64,000 nt of DNA from Nymphaea colorata (Eukaryota; Streptophyta; Magnoliopsida; Nymphaeales; Nymphaeaceae), in the NCBI RefSeq assembly GCF_008831285.2, contig NC_045148.1, positions 20,081,002 through 20,145,001 on the forward strand, read 5' to 3'. Below the pieces are notes generated by a model. The model did not search any database. It had not been told where the DNA came from and saw only the letters and a program-made list of their open reading frames with translations. Each line of letters begins with the position of its first letter. Positions within the stretch are counted from its first letter, which is position 1. The position numbers were made by a program, and so were the translations under genes. Positions 1 through 11,913 of the stretch are shown here, piece by piece.

Positions 1-502
1 AAGAAAAGAGAGGTATTGTCTAGTGTAAGTTCTTTCACTCCCAAATCGAATGGATTGGAAAGGAAAGAAAAGAAAGGTAAGTGGAAGAGTTTTTTATTCC
101 CACACTACCCTTTCTTTCCTTTCCATCATTTCTAAATCCATGTGCTATTTAGTCTTTTTTTCCATTCAATTCCTTTCTCTCCCCTTTCTATCCAAACAAA
201 CTTTTTAATCAACTCTTTCCATTCCATTCATTTCCCTTCCTTTCTCTTCCCTTCCCTTTCCTTTCCCTCCCTTCCCATCTCTTCCTTTCCCTCCAACCAA
301 ACAAAGCGGTAGAGAGGGGAAGAAAGCAAAGGGGGAAGAAAGCAGAGGGAGAAGAAGAAGAAGAAGAAATGGAAGATGTGATAACGGATTTTCCTCCACC
401 TTCCTGTCTCTTCTTGGATGACCTCAAACCACGCACAAATCACAGTGGAAAGAGAAAGCGAGTGGTAGAGAAGGGAAGAAAGCAGAGGGAGAAGAAGAAG
501 AA
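1..502. repeat. Low-complexity flank with a hairpin and a 134-bp tandem duplication
   Basis: No gene is seen here. The first 300 bases are strongly purine/pyrimidine biased. A purine run at 57-70 is matched by its inverse at 111-124, which could form a hairpin like a foldback transposon end. Roughly 303-425 is repeated at 437-560, so the ATG at 369 recurs at 503, 134 bases later. Because 134 is not a multiple of three, the first copy runs out of frame into the second. Confidence 0.6.
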
Positions 503-805
503 ATGGAAGATGTGATAACAGATTTTCCTCCACCTTCCTGTCTCTTCTTGGATGACCTCAACAACTTCTCCTCGCTTCCTCAACCTCTTCCTTCCCCCTT
601 CCTCCTCCTCTCTAACCCTAACCCTAATGCTGAGCCTTCCTCGCCGTTGGAACCATTCTTGCTGATCATCGCTGTCTCTCGCCCGTCCAGGCATCCACCT
701 TCCTCCTCCACCACCTCCGTGGAAGAACCCTCGTTCTCTCTGAATTTTCCAAGTTTCCAACACCGTGAACTCTCTCGACTCCTCCTCCCTGCAAAGGGAA
801 AGACA
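503..805 (+). pseudogene. 5' coding fragment of an unrelated gene, tentatively proteasome-assembly-chaperone-1-like
   Basis: An ATG at 503 opens a proline-rich N-terminus beginning MEDVITDFPPPS, followed by a hydrophobic LLIIAVS stretch near residue 53. From memory this resembles the start of plant PAC1-like proteins, which help assemble the proteasome alpha ring; the match is tentative. After about residue 55 the expected continuation (HH...RTLVLSE) appears in another frame, suggesting a frameshift. The frame then runs into GC-rich DNA and stops at 985 with nothing gene-like beyond. It may be a truncated duplicate or a captured first exon; no downstream exons are visible in the window. Confidence 0.3.
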
Positions 806-999
806 TTATTCAACCTAATGCTTAATGGCCCCAACGGGTCTCAATGGGCCCCAACTTATAACACGGACCCGGCCCGTTTTAATGTCGGGCCGGGTCGGGC
901 ACAGCAAACAAAAGCCCGACAACGGCAAATCAATACCTGGACCCAGCGACCCGGCGCGGCGCCTAGGCCTACTCAGCAGCTGTAGATATGAATTCATGA

Positions 1000-1073
1000 T
1001 CTCTATTAATATTATCATAGTGACTTTCACCAACGGTTTCTTGTCGTTGCTAAAAGACTTATTTTTTGTAGTG
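1000..1073. mobile_element. CACTA-like transposon terminus
   Basis: The segment ends in TTTTTTGTAGTG. Its reverse complement is CACTACAAAAAA, the characteristic end of plant CACTA (En/Spm) elements. The bases inside (GTCGTTGCTAAAAGAC) resemble CACTA subterminal repeats. A diverged copy ends at 14740. No transposase is present, and the second terminus was not identified. Confidence 0.4.
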
Positions 1074-2103
1074 ACTTTTTGCTGCTATGTATATATTAGC
1101 GCTAGTCCTTACATTCATGACCTTTATATGGATGCACAAATCCTAAGAGAAGCCACTGCCCTCCCCACCTTGCCCTGCCCCTCAGTTTTCAGGAAGCATG
1201 CGTTGGGACTTTTTACGGTTTAGAGGTAAAACATTGAAACATGACATTGATCATTCCAAGACTCGAATCTGAGTCTTTAGAGGAGCTGAACCACTTTGGT
1301 GCCCAGTACGCTACCACTCTTCGAGGTGTAGGAGGGTTAATTTAACACTTGAGTCATAACATGAGAAATGATATGCTCTATAGGCATCACGACCGGACCC
1401 CCTCCTCGCCCGGCTCAGGCCAGTGATTAATAGATCCAAAACAATTCACTAGAAGTTTCGGTTTCAACACAAAAAGGCTAAAAAAGCAACGCAATCAATC
1501 CTTCGACAAGCCCTTTTATAAGTCCCTCAACATTCTTTCCAACAAGGATAAATTATGAAGCAGCCTTGTATATAGTAAAAATCTTCAACTTTTCATGAAT
1601 AAATATATGTGCCCCAGCGGTGGTGTTTGCATTGGCCCAGCATTTTTGGGTGCGAGCTGGAGCTAGCTGGCTATGAGGAACGTCGATATTGGCCAGGACG
1701 CTCAAGTTGGTTTTGGGACATTATTATCACCCATGTGGTCTGTGACTCAAGGCTGCCCAAACTCAAGAAGAGCATGACAAGTATGTCAATGAATCCTGTA
1801 GCAAGTTGACACGTCAATTCCTCTATTAATTTTTTGAACATGGCATAAATTGTATACTATTAAGGACATACAACAAGGCACTGACTTTGTGAAATTGGAT
1901 CAAACATTAAATTTCTTGGTATCTTAGAATCTACAGAAGTATAAACATCTGCAAATATAGTTATCTACAGACATATGACAATGGAAAAACAGACAAGTTT
2001 TCAGAGGCCAATAAAGAACACAACTCATCTACAAGTTTTTATACAATACACCTGCTTTCATAGCAATTACTAACATGCAAACTCTTGTGACAAACTCATT
2101 TGC

Positions 2104-2412
2104 TAACGTTTGGATTACACTTTCAATAAAACACGTTTTATTAAAAAATGATTTTTAAGAGAGTTCTAACAACTGGCATGTGTGTTTGGATGATAAGACT
2201 AAAACTTGGAGGAAAGGGAAGAAACCTAGTTTATTATGGAAAACCCCGGGCCAGGCCACAGGAGGAGGAGGTGTTCAGTCCCTTTATGAAAAATGAATTT
2301 TGTCAAAACTGAGTTATGAAAAACTCAATAATTTTGATGTCACCAGACTATTAAAATCGAGTTTTGGATTGATGCTTAAAGAGCCTTTAAAGGACCGTTT
2401 GGCAACAAAAAT
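2104..2412 (+). repeat. About 300-bp MITE-like repeat, copy 1
   Basis: This is one of five related copies in the window; the others are near 9661-9945 (inverted), 11583-11880, 15963-16256 and 45240-45560. It starts near TTTGCTAACG and ends near CCGTTTGGCAACA. The two ends are weakly inverted repeats of each other. There is no coding capacity. Size and ends suggest a non-autonomous DNA transposon, but a target duplication was not confirmed. Confidence 0.45.
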
Positions 2413-3160
2413 AATTTGTTATCTACAAACAAATTTTGGAGTATTAGACTTATGGCTCGAACATGTATTAGGTGGGGAAGGGACAACAACTTACTTCTAG
2501 CGTCGGACGTTGGTAGAATGCATTAATGTAATAGCCAACAATCTCATATTTTTAATTTACATGATATATCACTAGCAATATTAAAAAAGAGATCCAAGTT
2601 GATGACATTTTGAAAGATGTAGACATTTTCTGCATATAATACTTAATTTTGCGACGTTGTTTTGTAATGCTCAAGTCGATATTCTATCTTTTAAGCAAAA
2701 GAAGACGACATCTTTGTTAGAAGTCGACCCACATTGCCAAAGGTCCGTATGACCTTGTGGATAATTAAATTGACGCTAAAAATATAAATGTCTGTGTTTG
2801 GGAATATGGCCATATTAGAGAAGTCGTAATTCTGAACGAAGGCTTCCGTAAGTTACTCGCTGACTTGGTCGTCAGAAAATGACATCACAAGATTAATTAA
2901 ATTTTTTGATCGAGGCCTTTCATTTTCGAAATTAGTTCATCTGTGTTCAGATGCGACGTACATGGAGCCTTGGAGTATGTCGATCTATCCGACGCCATGA
3001 TCACCACCATGTTCGAACAGAGAGAATATGTCAGAAGGGATGAAGAAACAACCGCCTCAAATTCCTTGTATATACTGCATGCCTGCCAAGTTCCTCCTCC
3101 TCCTTTGTTTCCCAATTCTATGCAGAAGAATTCTAGCATCATCCGCACAGTGGTGGGGAA

Positions 3161-3960
3161 ATGTGGAGAAGAAGCTGCACTCTCATTGTCTTAATTGCCC
3201 TTCTTCTTCCTCTATGGCTCGTCAGCATGGCTGAGATCCCCTGTTGGACTTGCGTCGGCAGCTCAACCTACGAGGCGAACAGCACCTTCGGCCATAACCT
3301 GCAGCGTGCGCTGGCCACTCTGGTGGCCAACGTTTGTGTCACTGGCTTTTACAATGGCACCATGAGCAAGAGCCCTGACCAAGCCACTGCTATCGGCGGT
3401 TGTCGAGGTGACCTCGACGGCGAAGCTTGCCAGGTCTATCTCTGACGCTGCCTCACAGGTCGCCCTGCAGTGCCCCAAAATCAGATCGGCTTTTATTGCC
3501 TTCCAAGCCTGCATCGTGGCCGCCGGTGCCGATACCACCATACCTCCAGCATATAGAGTTTTGTCCCCCCCGGGCGTTCAAACCGTCCCTGACCCCCGAA
3601 ATTTCAATGCCATGCTCACCCTCTTCTTCTACAAGCTGATTGTTTCCGCCACCACCAACCCCTCGAGCCGCTTGTTCTGGGGCGACAAGTTCAAGCACAC
3701 TCAAAACATGACCATCTACGGCATGGCGGTGTGCATTCAGTTATGGTCCCCAAAGCACTGCAAATCTTGCTTAGACATAGCCTTCGGCCGAATGCTTAGG
3801 GATGCTGGGGGTACAAATGGCAGTGTAGTTTATCATGACGCCCAATGCCTTCTAAGATTCACAGTCTTTCCCATTTTTACTCCCCTACCCCATGAGGTTT
3901 CTCCTAGGAGTGCCATTTCTGTCTCAACTAATTGCTCCCCACCAACATCCAGCATCAAGG
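3161..3960 (+). pseudogene. CRK A exon 1, 5' part: signal peptide, DUF26-1 and DUF26-2
   Basis: Two overlapping frames cover it: 3161-3445, then a second frame to 3965. Relative to B, a CT pair is missing and a G to A change lies in the DUF26-1 motif, so the third motif cysteine is lost with the frame. DUF26-2 is intact in the second frame, with its C-x8-C-x2-C around 3730-3770. The last five bases (CAAGG, 3956-3960) are the left copy of the target duplication. Confidence 0.9.
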
Positions 3961-4605
3961 TGTAGGGATAGAATGCAGATAGACACAAATACTACAAATG
4001 ATTCAACAACGAAGTATAGTCCAAACCGATAATGCAATAAGCAATAAATCAACGTCTAAGCAAACCAACCAAAGCAATAACAATCACAAACTGCACAAGA
4101 GGATTTTTACGTGGAAAACCCTTCAAAACAATGAGGGTAAAAACCACGAGGTACTACGACCCAAAACACAATCCACTATAATCAATGATATAAGTTTTCC
4201 GACGAGAGGCTACACAAAGCCAACCCTCAAACAATAATATCTCATCAAAACTATATGAGAAAACAAAGGAAAATATCACCGATGGAATGCCCAAAACGTG
4301 GATTGAGAGGAGATGCGTTTGGCCTCATCGTTGGAATCGAATCTTGCTCAAGCCAAGCTCGCAACCTTCTCTTCCTAGCCTTCCTCTTCTCCTTCTCTCC
4401 TTTCCTCTTCTCCTTCTCTCCTTTTGTTGTGCGCCACCAAGAGAGAGCACACCTCTCTTTTCCCCCAAAAGAAACCCTAGAGAGAGAGAGAGAGACGTGA
4501 GAAAGATTGAGAGGGGGGCACCATCGCGTGCCCTCCTTTTTCTTCCGCCTGTCACTTAAGTGACGGGCCAGATCAGGTCCACTTGAGGCTGGACCTGACC
4601 CAACA
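3961..4605 (-). repeat. Left LTR (3' LTR) of the copia in CRK A
   Basis: It is 645 bp, begins TGTAGGGATAG and ends GACCCAACA. It includes an AG-rich run near 4480 and a CT-rich run near 4370-4430. The purine tract on the minus strand (GGAGGGGGAGCT, about 4606-4617) directly abuts it, as expected upstream of a 3' LTR. Confidence 0.9.
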
Positions 4606-4656
4606 AGCTCCCCCTCCAGCCTCAAGTGAGGGAACATACCTACAAAATGAACAAAA

Positions 4657-6381
4657 TTAATATACTGCCTCAAAGGCAGTCATCCCAACTAAGTCTCTAC
4701 ACATATCATGCTTCTCTTTAGATAGAGACTTCGTCATCATATCTGCAGGATTATCATCTATATGGATCTTATAAAAAACAAGCTGCTTCGACTCTAGAAC
4801 AACACGTATCCAATGATACCTCACGTCTATATGCTTTGACCTTGCATGAAAACTAGAATTCTTTCCAAGGTGAATAGCACTCTGACTGTCACAATAAAGC
4901 ATGTACTCGTCTTGACTGAAGTGAAGTTCCTGCATGAACCTCTTCATCCATAGGAGCTCATTGCTTGCCTCTGTAGCTGCAATAAACTCTGATTCAGTAC
5001 TAGATAATGCTACACATTTTTGAAGTCTGGATTGCCAAGAAACTGCACCACCTGCATATGTCAATAAAAAATCAGATATAGATCTTCTCCTATCAATGTC
5101 TCATGTCATGTCTGAATCTGTATAGCCAATAAGAATAGATTTTTCTGCCCCAAAACAAAGTAAAAAACTGCTAGTCCCACGAAGGTATCTCAAAATCCAT
5201 TTAATTGCTTCCCAGTGTTTCTTTCTCAGATTTGAGACAAACCGACTAACAACTCCAACTGATTGAGCAATATCAGGTCCAGTACATACCATAGCATACA
5301 TCAGACTACCTGTGACTGAGGCATAGAGAATCTTCTCCATATCTTCCTTTTCTGAATCTGTCATTGGACCCTGCTTGGTGTTCAACTTGAAATGCACTGT
5401 AAGAAGGGTGCTAACAGGTTTTGCCTTGTCCATGTGAAATCTTTGAAGTACCTTCTCAATGTACTTCTCCTGAGATAGCCATAGCTTCTTCGACTTCCTA
5501 TCTTGCGTGTTTTTCATACCCAAAATCTGACTAGCAGGTCCCAAGTCTTTCATAGCAAAAGACTTGTTCAACTCCTTTTTCAAGGTTGAAATTCTCGAGA
5601 TACTATTGCTAACAATAAGCATGTCATCAACATAAATCAACAAAATGACAAAATCATTACCTGAGAATTTCTTCACAAAAACACAGTGATCTGAAGTAAT
5701 CTTGGTGTAGCCATACTCCCCCATAAATGACTCGGACTTCTTGTACCACTGCCTAGGTGCCTGCTTCAGATCATACAAGCTTTTCTTTAATATGCAAACA
5801 TGGTTTTCTTTACCTTTTACAAGAAAACCTTCGGGCTGCATCATGTATATTTCCTCATCAAGATCACCATGAAAAAAAGCTGTCTTCACATCCATCTGCT
5901 CGATCTCTAAATCAAGACTGGCTGCCAAACTAAGAACAACTCTGATAGATGACATCTTGACCACCGGTGAGAATATCTCATCAAAATCAACTCCTTTCAT
6001 CTTATTGAACCCCTTCACAACCAACCTAGCTTTGTATCTTGGGTTTGGAGAGTTTTCATCATGCCTCACTCTAAAAATCCATTTGTTTCTCACTGCCCTC
6101 TTGCCTTGGGGTAACTCTACAAGCTTGAAGGTGTGGTTGTCGTAAAGTGACTACATCTCATCTTTCATAGCTTCCATCCACTTTTCTTTGTGCACATCAT
6201 GCATAACTTCTTCATAGCATTCCGGCTCACCACTGTCAGTTAAACAAAATATAGTCATGTACGAGATATCTAGTGACGGACGCCGCTCCCTCGTGGATCT
6301 CCGCTGCCGATCTACATCTGAGGAAGTACCCTCCAAATTATGATCATCATCTTCGTCATCTGAATTAGGAATATATGGCAT
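4657..6381 (-). pseudogene. copia reverse transcriptase and RNase H remnant
   Basis: The RVT_2 domain lies at 5101-6381 in two frames. It has the catalytic YVDDM motif near 5620-5635 and the characteristic MDVKTAF and LYDLKQAPRQW stretches. RNase H follows at 4657-5064, with LSSTESEFIAATEA and SKHIDVRYHWIR. Frame breaks occur near 5065-5100 and 6094-6150. The product would copy element RNA into DNA, but it cannot be made from this copy. Confidence 0.85.
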
Positions 6382-6431
6382 GTCTACTTGTCATTCTCTA
6401 TCATGTATCTGCTCAATAGCCTCATCTGGCA

Positions 6432-7787
6432 CTACTTTTGGAGCATTCTGTAAGGGAATAGGCTCCACATCAACTGGTTGATAGTTGCTATGAGAGTAAT
6501 CATTTCCTGTTTTGTTTTCTGAATATAATCAATATTCTTATCTTCAGCGAATACCACATTCCTGTTTCTAACAAGCTTCTTCTCAACTGGATCATACAAC
6601 CTGTAACCAAATTCATCATGGCCATAACCCAAAAACACGCACTGCCTGCTTTCTGATTCCAACTTCGACCTCCCATCCTTTGGTATATGCACAAATGCTC
6701 TGCATCCAAATACACGTAAGTGCTCATAGGATACATCCTTCCCATACCAAACTCTGTTAAGAACATCACCATCCAAAGGAACATGTGCAGACAAGTTAAT
6801 CACATAAACAGCAGTATGTAAAGCTTCACACAAAAAAGAATCAGATAACTTAGCTTCAGATAGGAGACATCTAACTCTCTCCATGAGTGTTTAGTTCATC
6901 CTTTCTGTCATGCCATTTAACGGAGGAGACTTAGATGGAGTCTTCTGGTACCTGATGCCATGAGATCTGCAATACTCATCAAATGGACCAATATACTCTC
7001 TCTCATTATCGCTGTGAACACACTTCAGCATCTTTCCTGATTGCCTTTCAACCAGTGCATGAAAGTCCTTAAAAACACCAAGGACTTGGTCTTTCCTCTT
7101 CAAAGAATAGACCCAATAAACATGACAAAATAAAGTGCACCACCATGTGAACTTACTTTCATAGGACCGCATACATCTGTATGAACCAACTCAAGTGCTT
7201 CTGACTTTCTGGAAAGTGGATGACTCTTGAAAGAGACTCGTGTCTGCTTCCCTGCAAAACAATAACTACATTTATCAAGTTTATCCTTCTTTACATCTAG
7301 CAGAAGATTCTTCTTGATCAAGAATTGTAGTCCCTTGTCACTCATATGTCTCAGCTTCCTGTGCCACAACTCAATAGATTTCTCATCTTGTGCCACATGT
7401 ACCATGTCTCTAAAAATCGATGCCCGCATAGTATAAAGATTATTGCTGCATCTCTTGCTTCGAGCAATAATCAAGGAACCTCTGGTAAGCTTCCATTGGC
7501 CATCACCAAAAGTGTTGTGATACCTTTCTTCATCGAGTCTTCCTGCAGAGATAAGGTTCAGATGCATGTCAGGTGCATGCCTCACATCTGTCAGCTTCAA
7601 TAGAGCTCCATTCGCATTCTTCAGAATGACGTCGCCTTTGCCTACAACCTGAGACACCATTACCCATTCTCAAAGTACCAAAATCACCAAAAATATATGA
7701 AGAGAAAAAATCCTTATGGAAAGTAACATGAAGAGCTGAACCACTATCAACAAGCCAACAAGTATCGTCTCTGGTAACATTAACCAT
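6432..7787 (-). pseudogene. copia protease and integrase remnant
   Basis: The protease active-site segment (CWLVDSGSALHVT) is at about 7700-7787. A GAG-pre-integrase zinc-binding region (LWHRKLRHMSDKGL) follows within 7100-7660, and the integrase core continues at 6891-7172 and 6432-6884. At least three frame changes or stops separate the pieces. The final segment contains the typical VFGCRAFVHIPK stretch. Confidence 0.82.
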
Positions 7788-7899
7788 GTTAGCATCACAA
7801 ACAAAAAATATTTCATGTTGTGCCGCAGCTGCGACATTGTCATCTTGGTCATTTTTCTTCTCTTGTTTCTCCCCAATTTTATTCTCATTCTTCAGCTGA

Positions 7900-8630
7900 A
7901 AGTAATACTTTTTTATGTGTCATTTCTTTCCACAGTGGTGGCATTCCAAATTCTTATATCTCGATTTGGACTTGCTTCTGCTTTTATCTCTGCCCCTGTA
8001 ACTCTTGATTTTACTCTCCCCCCTGTTCTCTGGGAAAAGAACCTCTGTCTGAGAAGAGCAAGCCTGAGATTTTCTTCTCATCTCCTCATTGAGAATACCT
8101 GACTTAATAGTCTCTAAAGAAATAACCCCATTAGCTGCAGAATTAGTAAGCAAGACTTTAAATGTCTCTCATGAATCAGGCAAAGTAGCAAACAATAATA
8201 ATCCCAAAATCTCATCTTCAAATTTAACGCCCATAATGAATAACTGACTAATGACCCCCTGAAAATCATTTAGAAAATCTGACACTGAACTGCCCTCCCT
8301 GAATCTCAAATTCATCAATCTTTTCAGAAGAAATAATTTACTACTTTCTGTCTTGGAGGCATACAGATTTTTTAATTTTGCTTACAAACTACATGCATGA
8401 TTTTCATCTTGAATATGGTTATAAACATTTTCATCCACAAATTGTCGAATGAAACTACAAACTTGTTCGTGTTCAAATTCTCATTCTTCATCAGACTTAG
8501 AATCGGGCTTTTCTTTGGCAAAAACTGAGAGGTGCATAGCCTTCACATATAAGAGATCTTTCATCTTATTTTTTCATAGACTATAATTAGTCCCATTTAG
8601 ACTAATCATACGACTAGTACCAAAATCAAT
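7900..8630 (-). pseudogene. copia gag remnant
   Basis: A CCHC zinc-knuckle start (CHHCGKK) is readable near 7920-7940 after a basic SRSKSKSRYK stretch. The upstream UBN2-type capsid region, up to about 8630, is broken by several stops and has no single open frame. Confidence 0.6.
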
Positions 8631-8648
8631 TTTGTTATCCACCATGTT

Positions 8649-8661
8649 GGCTCTGATACCA
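8649..8661 (-). other. Primer-binding site (initiator Met tRNA type)
   Basis: The minus strand reads TGGTATCAGAGCC three bases inside the right LTR. This is the usual copia priming site, complementary to the 3' end of initiator methionine tRNA. It fixes the element's orientation. Confidence 0.9.
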
Positions 8662-8664
8662 CTT

Positions 8665-9164
8665 TGCAGGGATAAAATGCAGATAAGCACAAATCTACTA
8701 CAAATGATTCAACAACGAAGTATAACCCAAACCGATCATGCAATAAGCAACAAATCAACGGCTAAGCAAACCAACCAAAGCAATAACAATCCCAAACTGC
8801 ACAAGAGGATTTTTACGTGGAAAACCCCTCAAAACAATGAGGGTAAAAACCACGAGGTAGTACGACCCAAAACTCAATCCACTACAATCAATGATATAAG
8901 TTTTCCGATGAGGGGCTACACAAAGCCAACCCTCAAAAAATAATATCTCATCAAAACTATATGAGAAAACAAAGAAAAATATCACCGATGGAATGCCCAA
9001 AACGTGGATTGAGAGGAGATGCGTTTGGCCTCCTCATTGGAATCGAATCTTGCTCAAGCCAAGCTCGCAACCTTCTCTTCCTAGCCTTCCTCTTCTCCTT
9101 CTCTCCTTTTGTTGTGCAGCCACAAAGAGAGAGCACACCTCTCTTTTCCCCCAAAAAGAAACCC

Positions 9165-9195
<31 letters not shown>

Positions 9196-9304
9196 GTGAG
9201 AAAGATTGAGAGGGGGGCACCATCGCGTGCCCTCCTTTTTCTTCCACTCGTCACTTAAGTGACGGGCCGGATCGGGTCCACTTAAGGCTGGACCCGACCC
9301 AACA
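8665..9304 (-). repeat. Right LTR (5' LTR) of the copia in CRK A
   Basis: It is 640 bp, begins TGCAGGGATAA and ends GACCCAACA, and pairs with the left LTR. It contains a longer (GA)n run near 9168-9193 than its partner. Confidence 0.9.
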
Positions 9305-9660
9305 CAAGGTTGGCAGCCCCTTTCACAAAAACCTCAAGGCCTTGCTCTCTCATCTGATAGTGTATGTACTTGTCTATGGCTTCTACGGCGAGAAGGTTTA
9401 TGTCGGCTCCAGCCAAGTCTATGGCCAAGCCTTGTGCCGAGTCGACATCCCTGATGACGTTTGCTGGGAGTGCATTGCCCTGGCTTCTTCTAAAATCCAA
9501 GAAAGGCAATCATATGGCTCGACCACTGCTAGTTGCGCTACTCTGACCAGAACTTCACCGGCAAGGTAGATCCTTGTAGCCAACCTGACCTCGCTGGTGA
9601 TGCAGAGCTCTCCTAATAATCGCTTCTTTGCCACGGGAGTCTCTGTCCTCGCGGGAGCAA
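9305..9660 (+). pseudogene. CRK A exon 1, 3' part: DUF26-3 and broken DUF26-4
   Basis: Starting with the right CAAGG duplicate, this resumes exactly where exon 1 was cut. DUF26-3 has its C-x8-C-x2-C region near 9440-9480. It then loses about 17 bases near 9510, and a larger block near 9568 where the text jumps from the DUF26-3 end into DUF26-4. It stops at 9658-9664 in CAAAGAG, shared by the exon and the inverted repeat that follows. Confidence 0.85.
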
Positions 9661-9945
9661 AGAGCCTTTAAACGGCCCTTTAAAGGCTCTTTGAATGACA
9701 ATTCAAAACTCAATTTTAATAGTGTATGGTGGTGTCAAAATTATTGATTTTTTTCAAAACTCAGTTTTGACAAAATTCAATTTTCATAAAGGGCCTCAAC
9801 GCTGCATCCACCCGTGGCCTGGCCGTGGGTTTTTCATAATAAACTAGGTTTCTTCCCTCTCCTTCAGGTTTTAGTCTTATCATCCAAATACACAAGGGCG
9901 TTTTAGAACTCCCTTAAAAATCATTTTTTAATAAAACATGGTTTA
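9661..9945 (-). repeat. About 300-bp MITE-like repeat, copy 2 (inverted)
   Basis: This is the reverse complement of the repeat at 15963-16256. The sequence after it (to 10048) is the reverse complement of DNA equivalent to 45140-45240, so an inverted piece of CRK upstream DNA, not just the repeat, was placed here. With copy 3 it forms an inverted pair around the copia remnant. Confidence 0.6.
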
Positions 9946-10048
9946 TTGAAAGCAAATGCGTTTGTCACAAGAGTTTGCGTGTTAGTAATTGTTATGAAAG
10001 CAGGTGTATTATGTTAAAGGTAGCTACTGCAAATTCTATTGTATAAAA

Positions 10049-10516
10049 TGTTGAGATTTCTTCCCTTTATGCATACACAAAACGATATGCCCTAAACAGG
10101 ATCATGCTCATGCTAAATTATTGAATTAAACAAAACCTTAAACTGAAACGAAAGCGTACCTGAATCCATCTGAACTGGTGCAAGGGAAGATCACAGCAGG
10201 GTCTTCCAGGGTACGTGCGGTGCGCGTGAGGCCTCTCTCAAATGGGGAAGAGAAAACCCTAGAAACCAACATTTCAAGCAACCATCTTCACGACCCCAGG
10301 GACCACTACCATTTTATATAAAGGACAATTACAGATTCAACCCCTCAAAGAGTCCGTAATTACGTACAGGTATCTATACATTTTAAAATTACCTCATACC
10401 ATATAAAATAACGTAATATTCCAAAACGCAATCACTTAAGCGAATATTTACCTTAAGGCAGTCATAATGTCTGAAATTCCTTATAAACTTATGCCGGCCA
10501 ACTAAATGATCTTACA
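10049..10516 (-). repeat. LTR of the truncated copia
   Basis: It is 468 bp, starting TGTTGAGATTTC and ending CTTACA. A TATATAA run near 10315 is a plausible core-promoter relic. Its partner LTR is absent. Confidence 0.7.
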
Positions 10517-11582
10517 ATCTCCCACTTGGGCCAAGTATGTCTTTATACATTCAGACATTACATAAAACCTTAAGAGCTCATAACTGCTATCTTATTAAAC
10601 GTCATTTTCACCAATCTCATCTATGATCATATCAACACAGAACCAAAGAGGTTTTTGCTATATCAAAATTAGCTAAACCTTCAATGATCACAAATGTTAA
10701 CACAACCAATGACATAGATCTGATATGGATGTATAACATGAGAATTACATGTAATGTGATTACAACATGTCTATTCTCAACTGGTCCAACTTTAAAAAAC
10801 CTTATGGAGATCAAAAAACACATAAATACAGAATGAAACCAAAGAACTTTAAACTTTATTCTGCATAAAACTGAATATGTGTTCATACATAAGAGCAAAC
10901 AAAATACAAACTCCCATTAAACCAGCATATCATCCAATGATAACACCCCCATACAAACAACACGTTCGTGAAAGACCTTAGGTGTTAAACCCTTAGTAAG
11001 CGGATCCGCAATCATAGAGTTTGTCCCAATATGATCTAAAGACACCTGACCATTCTGTATCCTTTCTTTAACAGCCAAAAACTTTTATGTCGATGTGCTT
11101 CGACTTTGACAAACTGTGGCTATTATTAGAATATATAACTGCTGAATTATTGTCACACAATAACCTTAGTGGTCTTTCTACACCATTCACAATGCGCAGT
11201 CTCGTGACAAAATTCTGTAACCACAAAGCATAACTGGATGCCTCGTAACATGCTATGCTACTGTCTTGGCACCCAGCAAAGTCAGAATCTGAATACCCAA
11301 TTATCTCCAACTGGTCTGACTTCCTGTATGTGAGCATTCTTTGTAAATACCTCAAAACTCTTTTTGGATGCTTTCCAATCATCCATACCACGATCCCCTA
11401 AGTATCTGCCTAACATTCCAACGATAAATGCAATATCCGGACGAATACAAACCTGAGCATACATAAGACTTCCCACAACAGACGAATAGGAAATCTTTTC
11501 CATTTCCTTAGATTCGATTTCACTTTTAGGGCACTGTTTGAGACTAAACTTGTCTCCTTTAGCAACTGGAGTATCTCCTGGT
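10049..11582 (-). mobile_element. Truncated copia element (3' half only), minus strand
   Basis: It has one LTR (10049-10516, TG...CA). A minus-strand polypurine tract (AAGTGGGAGATTG, about 10515-10527) lies beside it. Upstream, at 11068-11503, are the end of reverse transcriptase and RNase H, with GSLMYAQVCIRPDIA and YSDSDFAGC. The element is cut at 11582 against the next repeat copy. Gag, protease, integrase and the 5' LTR are missing. No gene is seen at 10528-11067 beyond degraded element sequence. Confidence 0.8.
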
Positions 11583-11880
11583 TTTCAATAAACCATGTTT
11601 TATTAAAAAATGATTTTTAAGGGAGTTCTAAAACTCCCTTGTGTATTTGGATGATAAGACTAAAACCTGAAGGAGAGGGAAGAAACCTAGTTTATTATGA
11701 AAAACCCGGGGCCAGGCCGCCGGCGGATGCAGCATTGAGGCCCTTTATGAAAATTGAATTTTGTCAAAACTGAGTTTTGAAAAAAATCAATAATTTTGAC
11801 GCCACCATACACTATTAAAATTGAGTTTTGAATTGCCATTCAAAGAGCCTTTAAAGGGGCGTTTAGCAACAATAATAGTT
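11583..11880 (+). repeat. About 300-bp MITE-like repeat, copy 3
   Basis: Direct copy of the repeat at 15963-16256, nearly identical to it by eye. It joins the truncated copia at its left end. At about 11890 it joins the last bases of CRK intron 5. Confidence 0.6.
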
Positions 11881-11913
11881 TTGAATTGCCATGCATTTCC
11901 TTTGCTTCTTCAG

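Larger units (their letters stand above)
970..3160 (+). other. Duplicated CRK upstream region (locus A), no gene
   Basis: This gene-free block is paralogous to 14642-17581 upstream of B. Its distal part also matches 44600-46267 upstream of E, and a shorter part matches about 26850-27490 upstream of C. Shared landmarks include an invariant run near 1860-1920 and the block near 2940-3070 just before the start codon. A TATATA run at 3067-3073 lies about 90 bases before the ATG at 3161. The region also carries one of the 300-bp repeats. Confidence 0.65.
3961..9304 (-). mobile_element. Ty1/copia LTR retrotransposon in CRK A, minus strand
   Basis: It is 5344 bp long with two LTRs (3961-4605 and 8665-9304), TG...CA ends, and a perfect CAAGG target duplication (3956-3960, 9305-9309). 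The primer-binding site lies just inside the right LTR and the polypurine tract just inside the left one, so transcription ran right to left. Coding order on the minus strand is gag, protease, integrase, reverse transcriptase, RNase H, the copia order. The frame is broken many times, so it is not autonomous. By eye the LTRs differ at about 19 of their first 320 bases, so this is the oldest of the three complete insertions. Confidence 0.93.

Noticed and set aside
205-763. Minus-strand open frames rich in Ser, Leu, Lys and Glu
   Set aside because: They come from low-complexity CT/GA tracts and have no domain features.
1250-1320. tRNA- or SINE-like A and B boxes on the minus strand
   Set aside because: The boxes are weak, no cloverleaf can be drawn and no tail or target duplication is visible.
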